NCBI GenBank assembly: GCA_946478675.1
Contig: CAMLEF010000286.1
Coordinates: 1 to 6,098, forward strand
From: an uncultured Flavobacteriales bacterium
Lineage (GTDB): Bacteria; Bacteroidota; Bacteroidia; Palsa-965
DNA: 6,098 bases
Direction of reading: 5' to 3'
Below, piece after piece: positions 1 to 5,309 of the stretch. A program made the position numbers and the translations under genes. The notes below the pieces were generated by a model that saw only the letters and a list, made by a program, of their open reading frames with translations, was not told the origin of the DNA and did not search any database. Position 1 is the first letter of the stretch; each line of letters starts with the position of its first letter.

Positions 1-587
1 TCCCCGACGTGGGTGGTGTCCTGGTCCTCGGGTAGCTCCATGCCGAGTCCGGTGCTGTCGAACGCGCCCTGGAGCATCTCGGCCGCGTTGTCGTCGCGTG
101 CGCTCATCTGTGCCGTGTGAAGTGCGATACCGGCTTTGATCGCGTCGTCGATCTGCGACGGCGTCAGCGTGCCGGAGGAGAGCAGCTGGTGGATCGCGAG
201 GAGCGCGATCGAGGTACAGGCGTTCTCGCCGCCGGGGAGCTGGTTCTGCCGCACGCTGCCGAGCGTGACGGACTTGTCGACGACCGCGGCCGCCGGTTTC
301 CTGCGCTCGACGCGCGACTTCGTGCCGAGCAGCGCCGACAGGCACAGCGACAGCGTCGTGCGCGCGATCTTCGCCTGCTCGAGGCCGACGGTGACGGACT
401 TCGTCTGGCCGGTGTTCGCCATCGCGACGTCGAGGCCGTTGGCCTTGATGCCGCCCGTGGCGAGGTGGTCGACGCCGCTCAGCTTCTCGCCGAGCTGCGC
501 GGGGATCGAGACACCCTCGAGCTTCGCGAGCACCTTGTCGAGAACGAGCTTCTTGATCTTCCCCAGGAGTCCGGTCTTCTGCGATGC
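1..587 (-). other. GC-rich foreign coding segment of unknown origin, possibly with a papain-like Cys motif
   Basis: This is the left part of the open frame that begins as RecR. I recognise no family. It is clearly protein-coding on the minus strand: nearly every third codon base is G or C, and counting codons gives 11 GAC and 0 GAT, 8 GAG and 0 GAA. The RecR part of the same frame has 6 GAT and 1 GAC, 6 GAA and 2 GAG. The protein starts with a Lys-rich stretch ([16 protein letters not shown]). A later stretch reads [20 protein letters not shown], with the Cys codon at 216-218. A Gly-Gly-x-Asn-x-Cys-Thr turn leading into a hydrophobic helix resembles the nucleophile position of papain-like peptidases, but no partner His or Asp can be assigned. 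The composition suggests a different genome, such as a GC-rich bacterium, virus or protist. It is truncated by the window edge. Confidence 0.6.
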
Positions 588-926
588 GGAGATGATGCCG
601 CCGAGCACGTGGTAAACGCCGGAATACTGCTGCGTATTTTCAATGGCCATCACGTCGCGCACATCTTCCACTACGCAAACCACGCCGTGATCGCGCTTGT
701 AATTCGCGCAGATCGAACACGTATCATGATCGCTGATCGTATGGCAGGTCTTGCAGTACTTCAGCTCTTCGCGCAGGCGGTTGAACGTGTTGCCGAATTT
801 TTTGATCGTTTCCTCATCCTGGCGGAGCAGGTGCAGCACGTAACGCAACGCGGTTTTACGTCCGACCCCGGGCAAGCGGGAGAACGCATCCACGGCTTCT
901 TCGATCAGCTTCGACGGGTAATGCAT
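1..926 (-). CDS. recR: Recombination protein RecR, N-terminal half fused in frame to an unrelated GC-rich ORF; runs off left edge
   Basis: RecR acts with RecF and RecO in loading RecA at single-strand gaps. From the ATG at 924-926, residues 1-113 match the family: a helix-hairpin-helix ([14 protein letters not shown], about 15-28), a C4 zinc finger (C58-x2-C61, C70-x2-C73) and the first Toprim strand ([12 protein letters not shown], about 85-96), ending YHVLGGIIS. The family normally continues with a PMDGIGP-type segment and about 85 more Toprim and C-terminal residues. Here it continues with unrelated sequence from about 588, still in frame and with no stop before base 1. A working RecR would lack its Toprim C-terminal part, so this copy is broken or the contig is chimeric. 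The start fits the usual RecR N-terminus ([12 protein letters not shown]). No good Shine-Dalgarno precedes it. RecR identity of residues 1-113 is firm; treating the whole frame as one real protein is doubtful. Confidence 0.8.
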   Translation of the reverse strand, partial: MHYPSKLIEEAVDAFSRLPGVGRKTALRYVLHLLRQDEETIKKFGNTFNRLREELKYCKTCHTISDHDTCSICANYKRDHGVVCVVEDVRDVMAIENTQQYSGVYHVLGGIISASQKTGLLGKIKKLVLDKVLAKLEGVSIPAQLGEKLSGVDHLATGGIKANGLDVAMANTGQTKSVTVGLEQAKIARTTLSLCLSALLGTKSRVERRKPAAAVVDKSVTLGSVRQNQLPGGENACTSIALLAIHQLLSSGTLTPSQIDDAIKAGIALHTAQMSARDDNAAEMLQGAFDSTGLGMELPEDQDTTHVG

Positions 927-932
927 TGCCTG

Positions 933-940
933 CAAATGTA
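933..940 (-). promoter_or_regulatory. Possible Bacteroidota -7 promoter box for recR
   Basis: Read on the minus strand this is TACATTTG, an exact match to the TAnnTTTG -7 element of the Bacteroidota primary sigma factor. It ends only 6 nt before the recR ATG, so transcription from it would give a nearly leaderless message. I see no convincing TTG-type -33 element at the expected distance, so the match could be chance. Confidence 0.27.
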
Positions 941-958
941 CGGCGAGACGGGGCTTCG

Positions 959-985
959 GATTACGGTTGTTATTAAGATTACGGT
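959..985. repeat. Pair of 9-bp direct repeats GATTACGGT
   Basis: GATTACGGT occurs at 959-967 and again at 977-985, 18 bp apart start to start, between recR and the octamer-array element. The two copies face the same way and could be a regulator site or remnants of a decayed repeat. No function can be assigned from sequence alone. Confidence 0.45.
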
Positions 986-1008
986 CGGTTTTTCAACAGA
1001 CGTATGGG

Positions 1009-1177
1009 GAATTCGGTCATTCGAAAATTCGGAAAAAATAATGCTGAACGAGAGCAGATAGAAATTGAGATTCGGGAATTCGGAATTCCGGTATTTGGAA
1101 TTCGTTCCCGCCCGAACAAATTGATAACATTAGATTTCCCAAGCGCCGAATGACCGAATTTCCGAATGCCCGAATTT
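1009..1177. repeat. Octamer-array element, NNATTCGG family, in inverted orientation
   Basis: The divergent intergenic region 927-1258 contains no gene that I can support. Its core is a set of degenerate 8-bp units. On the plus strand they read GAATTCGG, TCATTCGA and AAATTCGG at 1009, 1017 and 1025, then AGATTCGG, GAATTCGG and AATTCCGG at 1068, 1076 and 1084. At 1146, 1154, 1162 and 1170 the same unit appears inverted: CCGAATGA, CCGAATTT, CCGAATGC, CCGAATTT. The outer arrays pair through a perfect 14-bp inverted repeat, 1010-1023 with 1147-1160. A smaller palindrome, GGAATTC-G-GAATTCC, sits at 1075-1089. The element lies in the upstream region shared by recR and the symporter gene, so it may affect their expression, but it looks more like a dispersed intergenic repeat than an operator. 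Confidence 0.75.
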
Positions 1178-1258
1178 CCTGGAATTGTGAACAACCCTGT
1201 TAATTACCACAGCTGACTGGAAGTAGAATCGCCAATCCAATCCCCCTACCTTCGAACC

Positions 1259-2779
1259 ATGACTCCCGCTCTTATTCTCGGTTGCGTGGCGATTTACACG
1301 CTGATGCTGTTTACGGTAACGTGGTGGAGCGCGCGCGGGGCGACGAACGAAAGTTATTTTGTCGGCGACCGCTCTTCCCGCTGGTACCTCGTGGCGTACG
1401 GTATGATCGGGGCCTCGCTTTCCGGCGTTACGTTCATGTCGGTGCCGGGCAGCGTGGGGAACGCTTCGTTCTATTACCTGCAGGTGGTGCTCGGCTATTT
1501 TGTCGGCTATTTCGTGATCGCGTACGTGCTGCTGCCGTTGTATTACCGCATGAACCTCACGTCGATCTATTCGTATCTCGAAAAACGTTTCGGGGCGTGG
1601 GCGTACCGTTCAGGAGCTGCATTCTTCCTGTTGTCGCGGGTGCTGGGCGCGGCGTGCCGGATGTACATCGTGGTGCTGGTGCTGCAGAAATTCGTGTTCG
1701 AAGCCTGGAATATTCCGTTTGAATTGACCTCCGGCATTTTCATCCTGCTGATCCTCGCATACACATTCAAAGGCGGCGTCAAAACGATCATCTGGACCGA
1801 CACGCTGCAAACGACGTTCATGCTGCTTTCGCTCGTTTTGAGTGTCGTGCTGATCGCGCGCGCGCTGCATGTGCCGAACCTCGTCGGACATTTGTTCACC
1901 AGCGAGCATTCCACCATCTTCAACTGGAACTGGAAGTCCGGCGTTTTTTTTCCGAAAGCATTTATCGGCGGCATGTTCATCTCCATCACGATGACGGGCA
2001 TGGACCAGGAAATGATGCAGAAGAACATCAGCTGCAAAACCGTCGGGGAAGCGCAGAAGAACGTGGTGACGTTCAGCTTCACGATGGTGTTCGTCAACCT
2101 GCTGTTCCTGCTGCTGGGCGTGCTCATCTGGGATTACGCGGCGACGCAGCCGGAACTGCTGGCTTCGCTCAAAGCGCACACGATGCCGACCGACGAACTT
2201 TTCCCGACACTCGCGCTGAAAGCATTCGGTACCGTCTCTGCGTTGTTCTTCGTGATCGGTTTGATCTCGGCCGCTTACCCGAGCGCCGACGGTGCGCTGA
2301 CCGCGTTAACGGCGTCGTTCTGCATCGACTTTCTCGGTTTTAAAAATCCGGCCAACATACGTGATGAAAAAAGCAAGGAACGCACCCGCAAGATCGTACA
2401 CGTGGCGTTTTCCGTTTTGCTTTTTGTGGCGCTGCTCATTCTCGAGAAAGTGAACGACCGCGCCATCATCGACATGATCCTTTTCCTGGCGACGATCACG
2501 TACGGCCCGCTGCTTGGTCTTTTCGCATTCGGCATCCTGACGAAACGCACGGCGAACGGCTGGCCGGTGCTGCTGGTGTGCCTGCTGCCGCCCACGATTT
2601 GTTTCCTGATGAACTACATCGCTGCGCATGATGTTTCGTTGCCGCACAAAGAAGGCGCTGTCGTATTCGACGTGTTCAACGGTTATCTCTTCGGCAACGA
2701 ATTGCTGCTGATCAACGGCGGGCTCGTGTTCCTCGGCATGCTGCTCATCTCGAAGAAAAAAGAAATCCCTGCGCTGTGA
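1259..2779 (+). CDS. Sodium:solute symporter (SSS family)
   Basis: This is an integral inner-membrane carrier that uses the sodium gradient to import a solute. The 506 residues are almost all hydrophobic segments, consistent with the 13 or so helices of the LeuT-like SSS fold, and the length is normal for the family. Characteristic stretches appear in order: an unwound early helix GASLSGVTFMSVPG (51-64); the signature loop FKGGVKTIIWTDTLQTTFML (170-189); DQEMMQKNISCKTVGEAQKN (249-268), the usual DQ-x-x-QR-like motif; and SAAYPSADGALTAL (337-350), which corresponds to the helix supplying sodium-site Ser residues. The C-terminus is a short basic tail (SKKKEIPAL). The substrate cannot be read from the sequence; sugars, carboxylates, amino acids and sialic acid are all transported in this family. 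The ATG at 1259 starts directly at the first helix and has no Shine-Dalgarno. The last 4 bases overlap the marR start, which indicates one transcript. Confidence 0.92.
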   Translation: MTPALILGCVAIYTLMLFTVTWWSARGATNESYFVGDRSSRWYLVAYGMIGASLSGVTFMSVPGSVGNASFYYLQVVLGYFVGYFVIAYVLLPLYYRMNLTSIYSYLEKRFGAWAYRSGAAFFLLSRVLGAACRMYIVVLVLQKFVFEAWNIPFELTSGIFILLILAYTFKGGVKTIIWTDTLQTTFMLLSLVLSVVLIARALHVPNLVGHLFTSEHSTIFNWNWKSGVFFPKAFIGGMFISITMTGMDQEMMQKNISCKTVGEAQKNVVTFSFTMVFVNLLFLLLGVLIWDYAATQPELLASLKAHTMPTDELFPTLALKAFGTVSALFFVIGLISAAYPSADGALTALTASFCIDFLGFKNPANIRDEKSKERTRKIVHVAFSVLLFVALLILEKVNDRAIIDMILFLATITYGPLLGLFAFGILTKRTANGWPVLLVCLLPPTICFLMNYIAAHDVSLPHKEGAVVFDVFNGYLFGNELLLINGGLVFLGMLLISKKKEIPAL

Positions 2780-3216
2780 ACGCCAAACATTCCCGCTCCA
2801 ATTCGCTGATCTTTCTCCTCGAACGCACGCTTCGCCAGTGCCGCAAAGCCCTGCAGGACGAATTGCGCGCCGCAGGTTCGGGACTGTCCGTCGATCAATG
2901 GTTATTGCTGCAGCAGGTCGCCGTCAAAACGCAGCACCAGCATGAGCTCGCCGCGATGACCGCAAAAGATCCTGCCTCCGTCACGCGCATGCTCAACCTG
3001 CTCGCGAAGAAAAAACTCATCACGCGCAGCACCGACAAAAACGACAAACGCAGCATCCTCGTCACCGCAACAACAGCCGGCAAAAAAGTCGTTTCGCAAT
3101 GTGAAATCGCTGTCGAACGTTTCCGCAAAACCGCCGGCAAAGGCCTCACGCAGGAAGAGCTCAACTTACAGAAGACGGTGCTCGATAAGTTGTTTGAGAA
3201 TTGCGGAGGAAAATAA
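2776..3216 (+). CDS. MarR-family winged helix-turn-helix transcriptional regulator
   Basis: This is a cytoplasmic DNA-binding protein, expected to work as a dimer on a palindromic operator and to respond to a small ligand or oxidation. The 146 residues match MarR length and layout: an N-terminal dimerisation helix (SLIFLLERTLRQCRKAL, 10-26), the conserved LSVDQWLLLQQV (37-48), a recognition helix (DPASVTRMLNLLAKKKLI, 65-82), a wing with the DKR triad at 90-92 (RSTDKNDKRSILVTAT, 84-99), and C-terminal dimerisation helices from about 101. The start is GTG at 2776, inside the symporter stop (GTGA overlap), which suggests translational coupling. Being second in the operon, it probably controls the symporter and itself through a site upstream of 1259, but no clear MarR operator is visible there. 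The stop codon, TAA at 3214-3216, runs into the palindromic element that follows. Confidence 0.9.
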   Translation: MNAKHSRSNSLIFLLERTLRQCRKALQDELRAAGSGLSVDQWLLLQQVAVKTQHQHELAAMTAKDPASVTRMLNLLAKKKLITRSTDKNDKRSILVTATTAGKKVVSQCEIAVERFRKTAGKGLTQEELNLQKTVLDKLFENCGGK

Positions 3217-3274
3217 TTTGCTAATGTGCTAATGGGGCAATGTGCTAATGCGCGCAGAAGCCGCCGCACAAAAT

Positions 3275-3353
3275 AAACCGCAAAGACGCGAAGGGCGCAT
3301 ACTCTTCAAGAGAACTTTGCGCCCTTGTTTTCGCCTTAGCGCCTTAGCGGTTT
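3275..3353. repeat. Inner GC-rich inverted repeat, CGCCTTAG family
   Basis: The outer arms AAACCGC (3275-3281) and GCGGTTT (3347-3353) enclose units with an 8-bp period: CGCAAAGA and CGCGAAGG at 3279 and 3287, and in the opposite orientation two exact copies of CGCCTTAG at 3332 and 3340. It resembles the ACCGCAAAGGCGCAAAG-type intergenic repeats seen in many bacterial genomes; that resemblance is from memory. It sits centrally within the A/T-rich octamer arms, as if one repeat had been inserted into, or evolved with, the other. Confidence 0.65.
3291..3331 (+). terminator. Probable intrinsic terminator of the symporter-marR operon
   Basis: A perfect 9-bp stem, AAGGGCGCA (3291-3299) with TGCGCCCTT (3318-3326), has an 18-nt loop that itself contains a small CTCTT-C-AAGAG hairpin (3302-3312). 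The 3' side runs into TTGTTTT (3325-3331), giving a T tract on the plus strand only. It lies 75 bp after the marR stop. No comparable T tract serves the minus-strand gene, although the stem alone could slow transcription from that side. Confidence 0.5.
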
Positions 3354-3435
3354 CAAATGCAACCGCAGCCTGCAAAAAGTGCTGTAATTGCCGAATGCAT
3401 TAGCAAATTAGCATATTGGCACATTAGCAAATTGA

Positions 3436-4281
3436 TCAGAATCCCGTCGCAAACAAATTCATCGCACCATTCATCCCGCACTTCTGGTATTGATTGTACG
3501 CTTGTGCAGCGCGGATACGGATCTTTTCGCCGGGCTCGTGCTGCAGCCATCCGTCGATCGCGGCTTTCAGCGTGTAGGCTTCGGGCGCCATGAGGTTCGT
3601 CGTCCAGAGCACCGGATGCGCGTGGGCGGCGTGAATGACATCTTTGAAATACATGCGGCTTGCGCAGGCCAGGATCATCACGTCTTTGGTTTGCGTCGTG
3701 TCTTTGCTTTGCGGCGGTGAAGCGATATCGAAATCCATCAGTCCGTCGTGGCCGACGTAACAGGCGAGCTTCGACTGGCCGAGTTGCAGCAGTTTCGTTG
3801 TACCGTGATCGTTCACCGTCATCGTGTCTTTCAGGTTCCAGGAAGCACTTTGTAAAAAACGGATCGTGCAGTTTTTGATGCGGGCGCCTTTCCACGCGTC
3901 GGCGACAAGAATGCAATGGTAACGGCGATGCTTCCAGGCGCAGCGCTCGAGAATTTCGGATTGCGGATTTTTCACGGTGGCCAGCAATTCCCAATCGTCG
4001 CTGTTGTTGAAGAACGTGCGCACGCCGTAGCCGCAGCCCCAATAAAGATTGTTCGCCGGATCGTTGCCGTTGCCGATCTTTTTGGGAACCGGCACGATGC
4101 CCTGGCTGTCGTTATCGCAAAGCGCGACGAAAACGTGAATGATCGTCAGTGCGGAATCTGCGGCGGGAGCAGGGGAGGGCGCAACACGGGAAAAGGAACC
4201 TGCTTTTGCCGAAACCGGAACGACTGCCGGCCGGAAGAAAAACATCCCTGCGAAAAACACGAAGAAAAGGGTACGGATCAT
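3436..4281 (-). CDS. Exported protein of unknown function with a predicted caspase/CHAT-like (clan CD) fold
   Basis: I recognise no named family. The 281 residues start with a Sec signal peptide (MIRTLFFVFFAGMFFFRPAV, then VPVSAKA, likely cut near 25-27) and a Pro/Ala linker to about 43. The rest looks like an alpha/beta domain: strand TIIHVFVALCDN (46-57), NLYWGCGYGVRTFF (78-91), strand YHCILVADAW (121-130), strand KLACYVGHDG (171-180), strand DVMILACAS (200-208), then PVLWTTNLMAPEAYTLKAA (223-241). A strand ending in His-x-Gly (H178, G180), followed by a hydrophobic strand ending in Ala-Cys (C206), and then a strand and a helix with an acidic residue, is the layout of caspase, gingipain and CHAT peptidases. 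The 28-residue His-Cys spacing is short for caspases but plausible. The substrate is unknown. Loss of peptidase activity is possible because the motif is HDG rather than HG. It ends beside the palindromic element, convergent with marR. Confidence 0.75.
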   Translation of the reverse strand: MIRTLFFVFFAGMFFFRPAVVPVSAKAGSFSRVAPSPAPAADSALTIIHVFVALCDNDSQGIVPVPKKIGNGNDPANNLYWGCGYGVRTFFNNSDDWELLATVKNPQSEILERCAWKHRRYHCILVADAWKGARIKNCTIRFLQSASWNLKDTMTVNDHGTTKLLQLGQSKLACYVGHDGLMDFDIASPPQSKDTTQTKDVMILACASRMYFKDVIHAAHAHPVLWTTNLMAPEAYTLKAAIDGWLQHEPGEKIRIRAAQAYNQYQKCGMNGAMNLFATGF

Positions 4282-4294
4282 GGCATTCTGCCCT

Positions 4295-4302
4295 TACTTT
4301 TG
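4295..4302 (+). promoter_or_regulatory. Possible Bacteroidota -7 promoter box for the 4324-5309 gene pair
   Basis: TACTTTTG matches TAnnTTTG exactly and ends 21 nt before the ATG at 4324, a sensible distance for a short leader. The whole gap to the divergent gene is only 42 bp, so any -33 element would lie inside the start of that gene. None with a clear TTG is visible, so this is tentative. Confidence 0.33.
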
Positions 4303-4323
4303 CTGGCGTAACGAATTTATAAA

Positions 4324-4659
4324 ATGAACCAGAGTCAACGGCTGAAGCTGAATTCCATAACATATTTTGTGCTTTCACTGGTCATCCGTTGGCTGTACAA
4401 CCTGGTGGTGTGGCTGTACCACGGCTTCACCATTACCGAGCGCGGCGTGCTGCACATGCTGCTGGCGGTCGTGTCACTGCTTTTCGGCTGGTTTGCATTG
4501 CAGCTCTTCCGCAAGGCCCGGCATTCCGGTTCAAATCTCGGCTGCCTCTATCTCCTTATTCTCATTGTGAATTTCGTCGGAAGCCTCGGCGCGATCTTCT
4601 TTGCGCTGGTGCAATTCTTCAGCGACGAAGGCGGCGCAGAAACGTTATGGCTCGTCTGA
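4324..4659 (+). CDS. Small three-helix membrane protein of unknown function
   Basis: The product is 111 residues, not assignable to a named family. It has three clear hydrophobic helices: about 12-33 (ITYFVLSLVIRWLYNLVVWL), 41-62 (GVLHMLLAVVSLLFGWFALQ) and 72-99 (LGCLYLLILIVNFVGSLGAI and following), joined by short polar loops, with basic residues RKARH at 63-67 between helices 2 and 3. No signal peptide or catalytic motif is visible. It is followed by, and overlaps by 13 bp, the spermidine-synthase-like gene in another frame, so the two are probably translated from one message. Such small proteins often assist a neighbouring enzyme or transporter, but nothing here shows which. The ATG at 4324 follows a TA-rich stretch (TTTATAAA) without a Shine-Dalgarno. 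Confidence 0.72.
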   Translation: MNQSQRLKLNSITYFVLSLVIRWLYNLVVWLYHGFTITERGVLHMLLAVVSLLFGWFALQLFRKARHSGSNLGCLYLLILIVNFVGSLGAIFFALVQFFSDEGGAETLWLV

Positions 4660-5309
4660 AGCGCACGATCAGCTGGCTGCTGCCGCAGGTGATTTCCAAA
4701 AGCAAAGGGAATGTCGCTCCTGTATTGGAGGTGACGTGGGAGAACGGCCGCAAGGTGCTCAACGGCGAACGCGTCAATTATTCGTTCGGTTCGCTGCACG
4801 ATGTGTTTCGCATTGCGTTGCGGAAAGCGCTTCCGAAAAAAATAAAGCTGCAAGATGCGCTGATCCTCGGTTTCGGTACCGGCAGCATCGCGACCATTCT
4901 CACGGAAGAAATGGGATTCACTGATCTGCAACTGACAGGTGTGGAAGCGGATGCCGAAGTGATCCGTCTGGCGCGTGAAGAATTCGACGTGCAGCGTTTC
5001 GCGAATCTGCAACTGGTCAACGAACGTGCGGAGGTTTACGTGCAGCGATCGCAGGAGCAATTCGATCTGATCTGCGTGGATGTATTCGTGGAAGATACCG
5101 TGCCGGAAGCCTGCCGCAGCGAAGCATTTTTCCGCGACGTCAGCCGGTTGTTGCGCGCGAAAGGAAAAATGGTTTTCAACCTGATGCTCGCGCCGGAAAT
5201 GGATGCGGATGCATTTCGTGGATTACTGGAAACGGTTTTCGCGAAAGTGGAAATGCACAAAGTGCTGCCGGGCGATACGCCGAACCTGATCTTTATCGCT
5301 ACGAAGTAG
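4647..5309 (+). CDS. Spermidine synthase-like / SAM-dependent methyltransferase-fold protein
   Basis: This is a cytoplasmic Rossmann-fold enzyme of 220 residues. It has the nucleotide-binding loop ALILGFGTGSIATIL (71-85, with G75, G77 and G79), an acidic residue at the end of strand 2 (LTGVEADAEVIRLAREEF, E100), and FDLICVDVFVEDTVPE (139-154), where D145 takes the place of the Asp found after strand 4. Next come the usual FFRDVSRLLRAKGKMVFNL (161-179) helix and strand. The short N-terminal region (VLEVTWENGRKVLNGERVNY) resembles the beta-hairpins of polyamine aminopropyltransferases. At 220 residues it is shorter than true spermidine synthases (about 280-300), and the D-x-D-P-x-GP-type catalytic loop is not conserved, so a polyamine product is uncertain and methyl transfer is equally possible. 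I chose the ATG at 4647 because the open frame upstream of it lies inside the membrane-protein gene. Its 3' end overlaps the convergent NfeD-like gene by 11 bp. Confidence 0.82.
   Translation: MARLKRTISWLLPQVISKSKGNVAPVLEVTWENGRKVLNGERVNYSFGSLHDVFRIALRKALPKKIKLQDALILGFGTGSIATILTEEMGFTDLQLTGVEADAEVIRLAREEFDVQRFANLQLVNERAEVYVQRSQEQFDLICVDVFVEDTVPEACRSEAFFRDVSRLLRAKGKMVFNLMLAPEMDADAFRGLLETVFAKVEMHKVLPGDTPNLIFIATK

Larger units (their letters stand above)
3215..3433. repeat. Nested palindromic octamer-array element, NNATTAGC family
   Basis: The space between two convergent genes is filled almost exactly by one symmetric element. The left arm holds four 8-bp units: GCTAATGT, GCTAATGG, GGCAATGT and GCTAATGC at 3220, 3228, 3236 and 3244. 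The right arm holds their inverse: GCATTAGC, AAATTAGC, ATATTGGC and ACATTAGC at 3397, 3405, 3413 and 3421. As 37-bp inverted repeats (3215-3251 and 3397-3433) they match at 31 of 37 positions, including a perfect 13-bp outer end (AATTTGCTAATGT). Inside is a second palindrome of different sequence (3275-3353). The left end lies within the marR stop codon and the right end is 2 bp from the stop of the minus-strand gene. It probably acts as a two-way transcription barrier; as a class it looks like a dispersed intergenic repeat. Confidence 0.8.

Noticed and set aside
117..1061. Long plus-strand open frame of 314 codons
   Set aside because: It is antisense to the RecR frame and the GC-rich coding segment. 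Its product is Arg- and Leu-rich with no family features, and it exists because the opposite strand has few A/T third positions.
1009..1177. MITE or insertion-sequence remnant
   Set aside because: No target-site duplication is seen at the ends, no transposase fragment lies in any frame, and the inverted arms come from octamer repetition rather than unique terminal repeats.
979..1194. 71-codon minus-strand frame across the recR-symporter gap
   Set aside because: It translates the ATTCGG octamer arrays themselves; the repeated Gly-Ile-Pro-Asn pattern comes from the repeat and there is no coding signature.
1567..2179. Two minus-strand open frames opposite the symporter
   Set aside because: Low-complexity His-, Gln- and Arg-rich products antisense to a well-supported transporter; typical shadow frames.
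3215..3433. CRISPR array or phage attachment site
   Set aside because: Units are 8 bp with no spacers and occur in inverted orientation; no integrase, cas gene or tRNA is nearby.
3353..4042. 229-codon minus-strand frame overlapping the exported protein gene
   Set aside because: Out of frame with the gene that has a signal peptide and caspase-like strands; Arg- and His-rich composition marks it as a shadow.
4389..4646. Upstream extension of the spermidine-synthase-like protein
   Set aside because: The frame is open, but this stretch coincides with the membrane-protein gene and translates to an Arg-, Ala- and His-rich sequence unlike any aminopropyltransferase N-terminus; the ATG at 4647 fits better.
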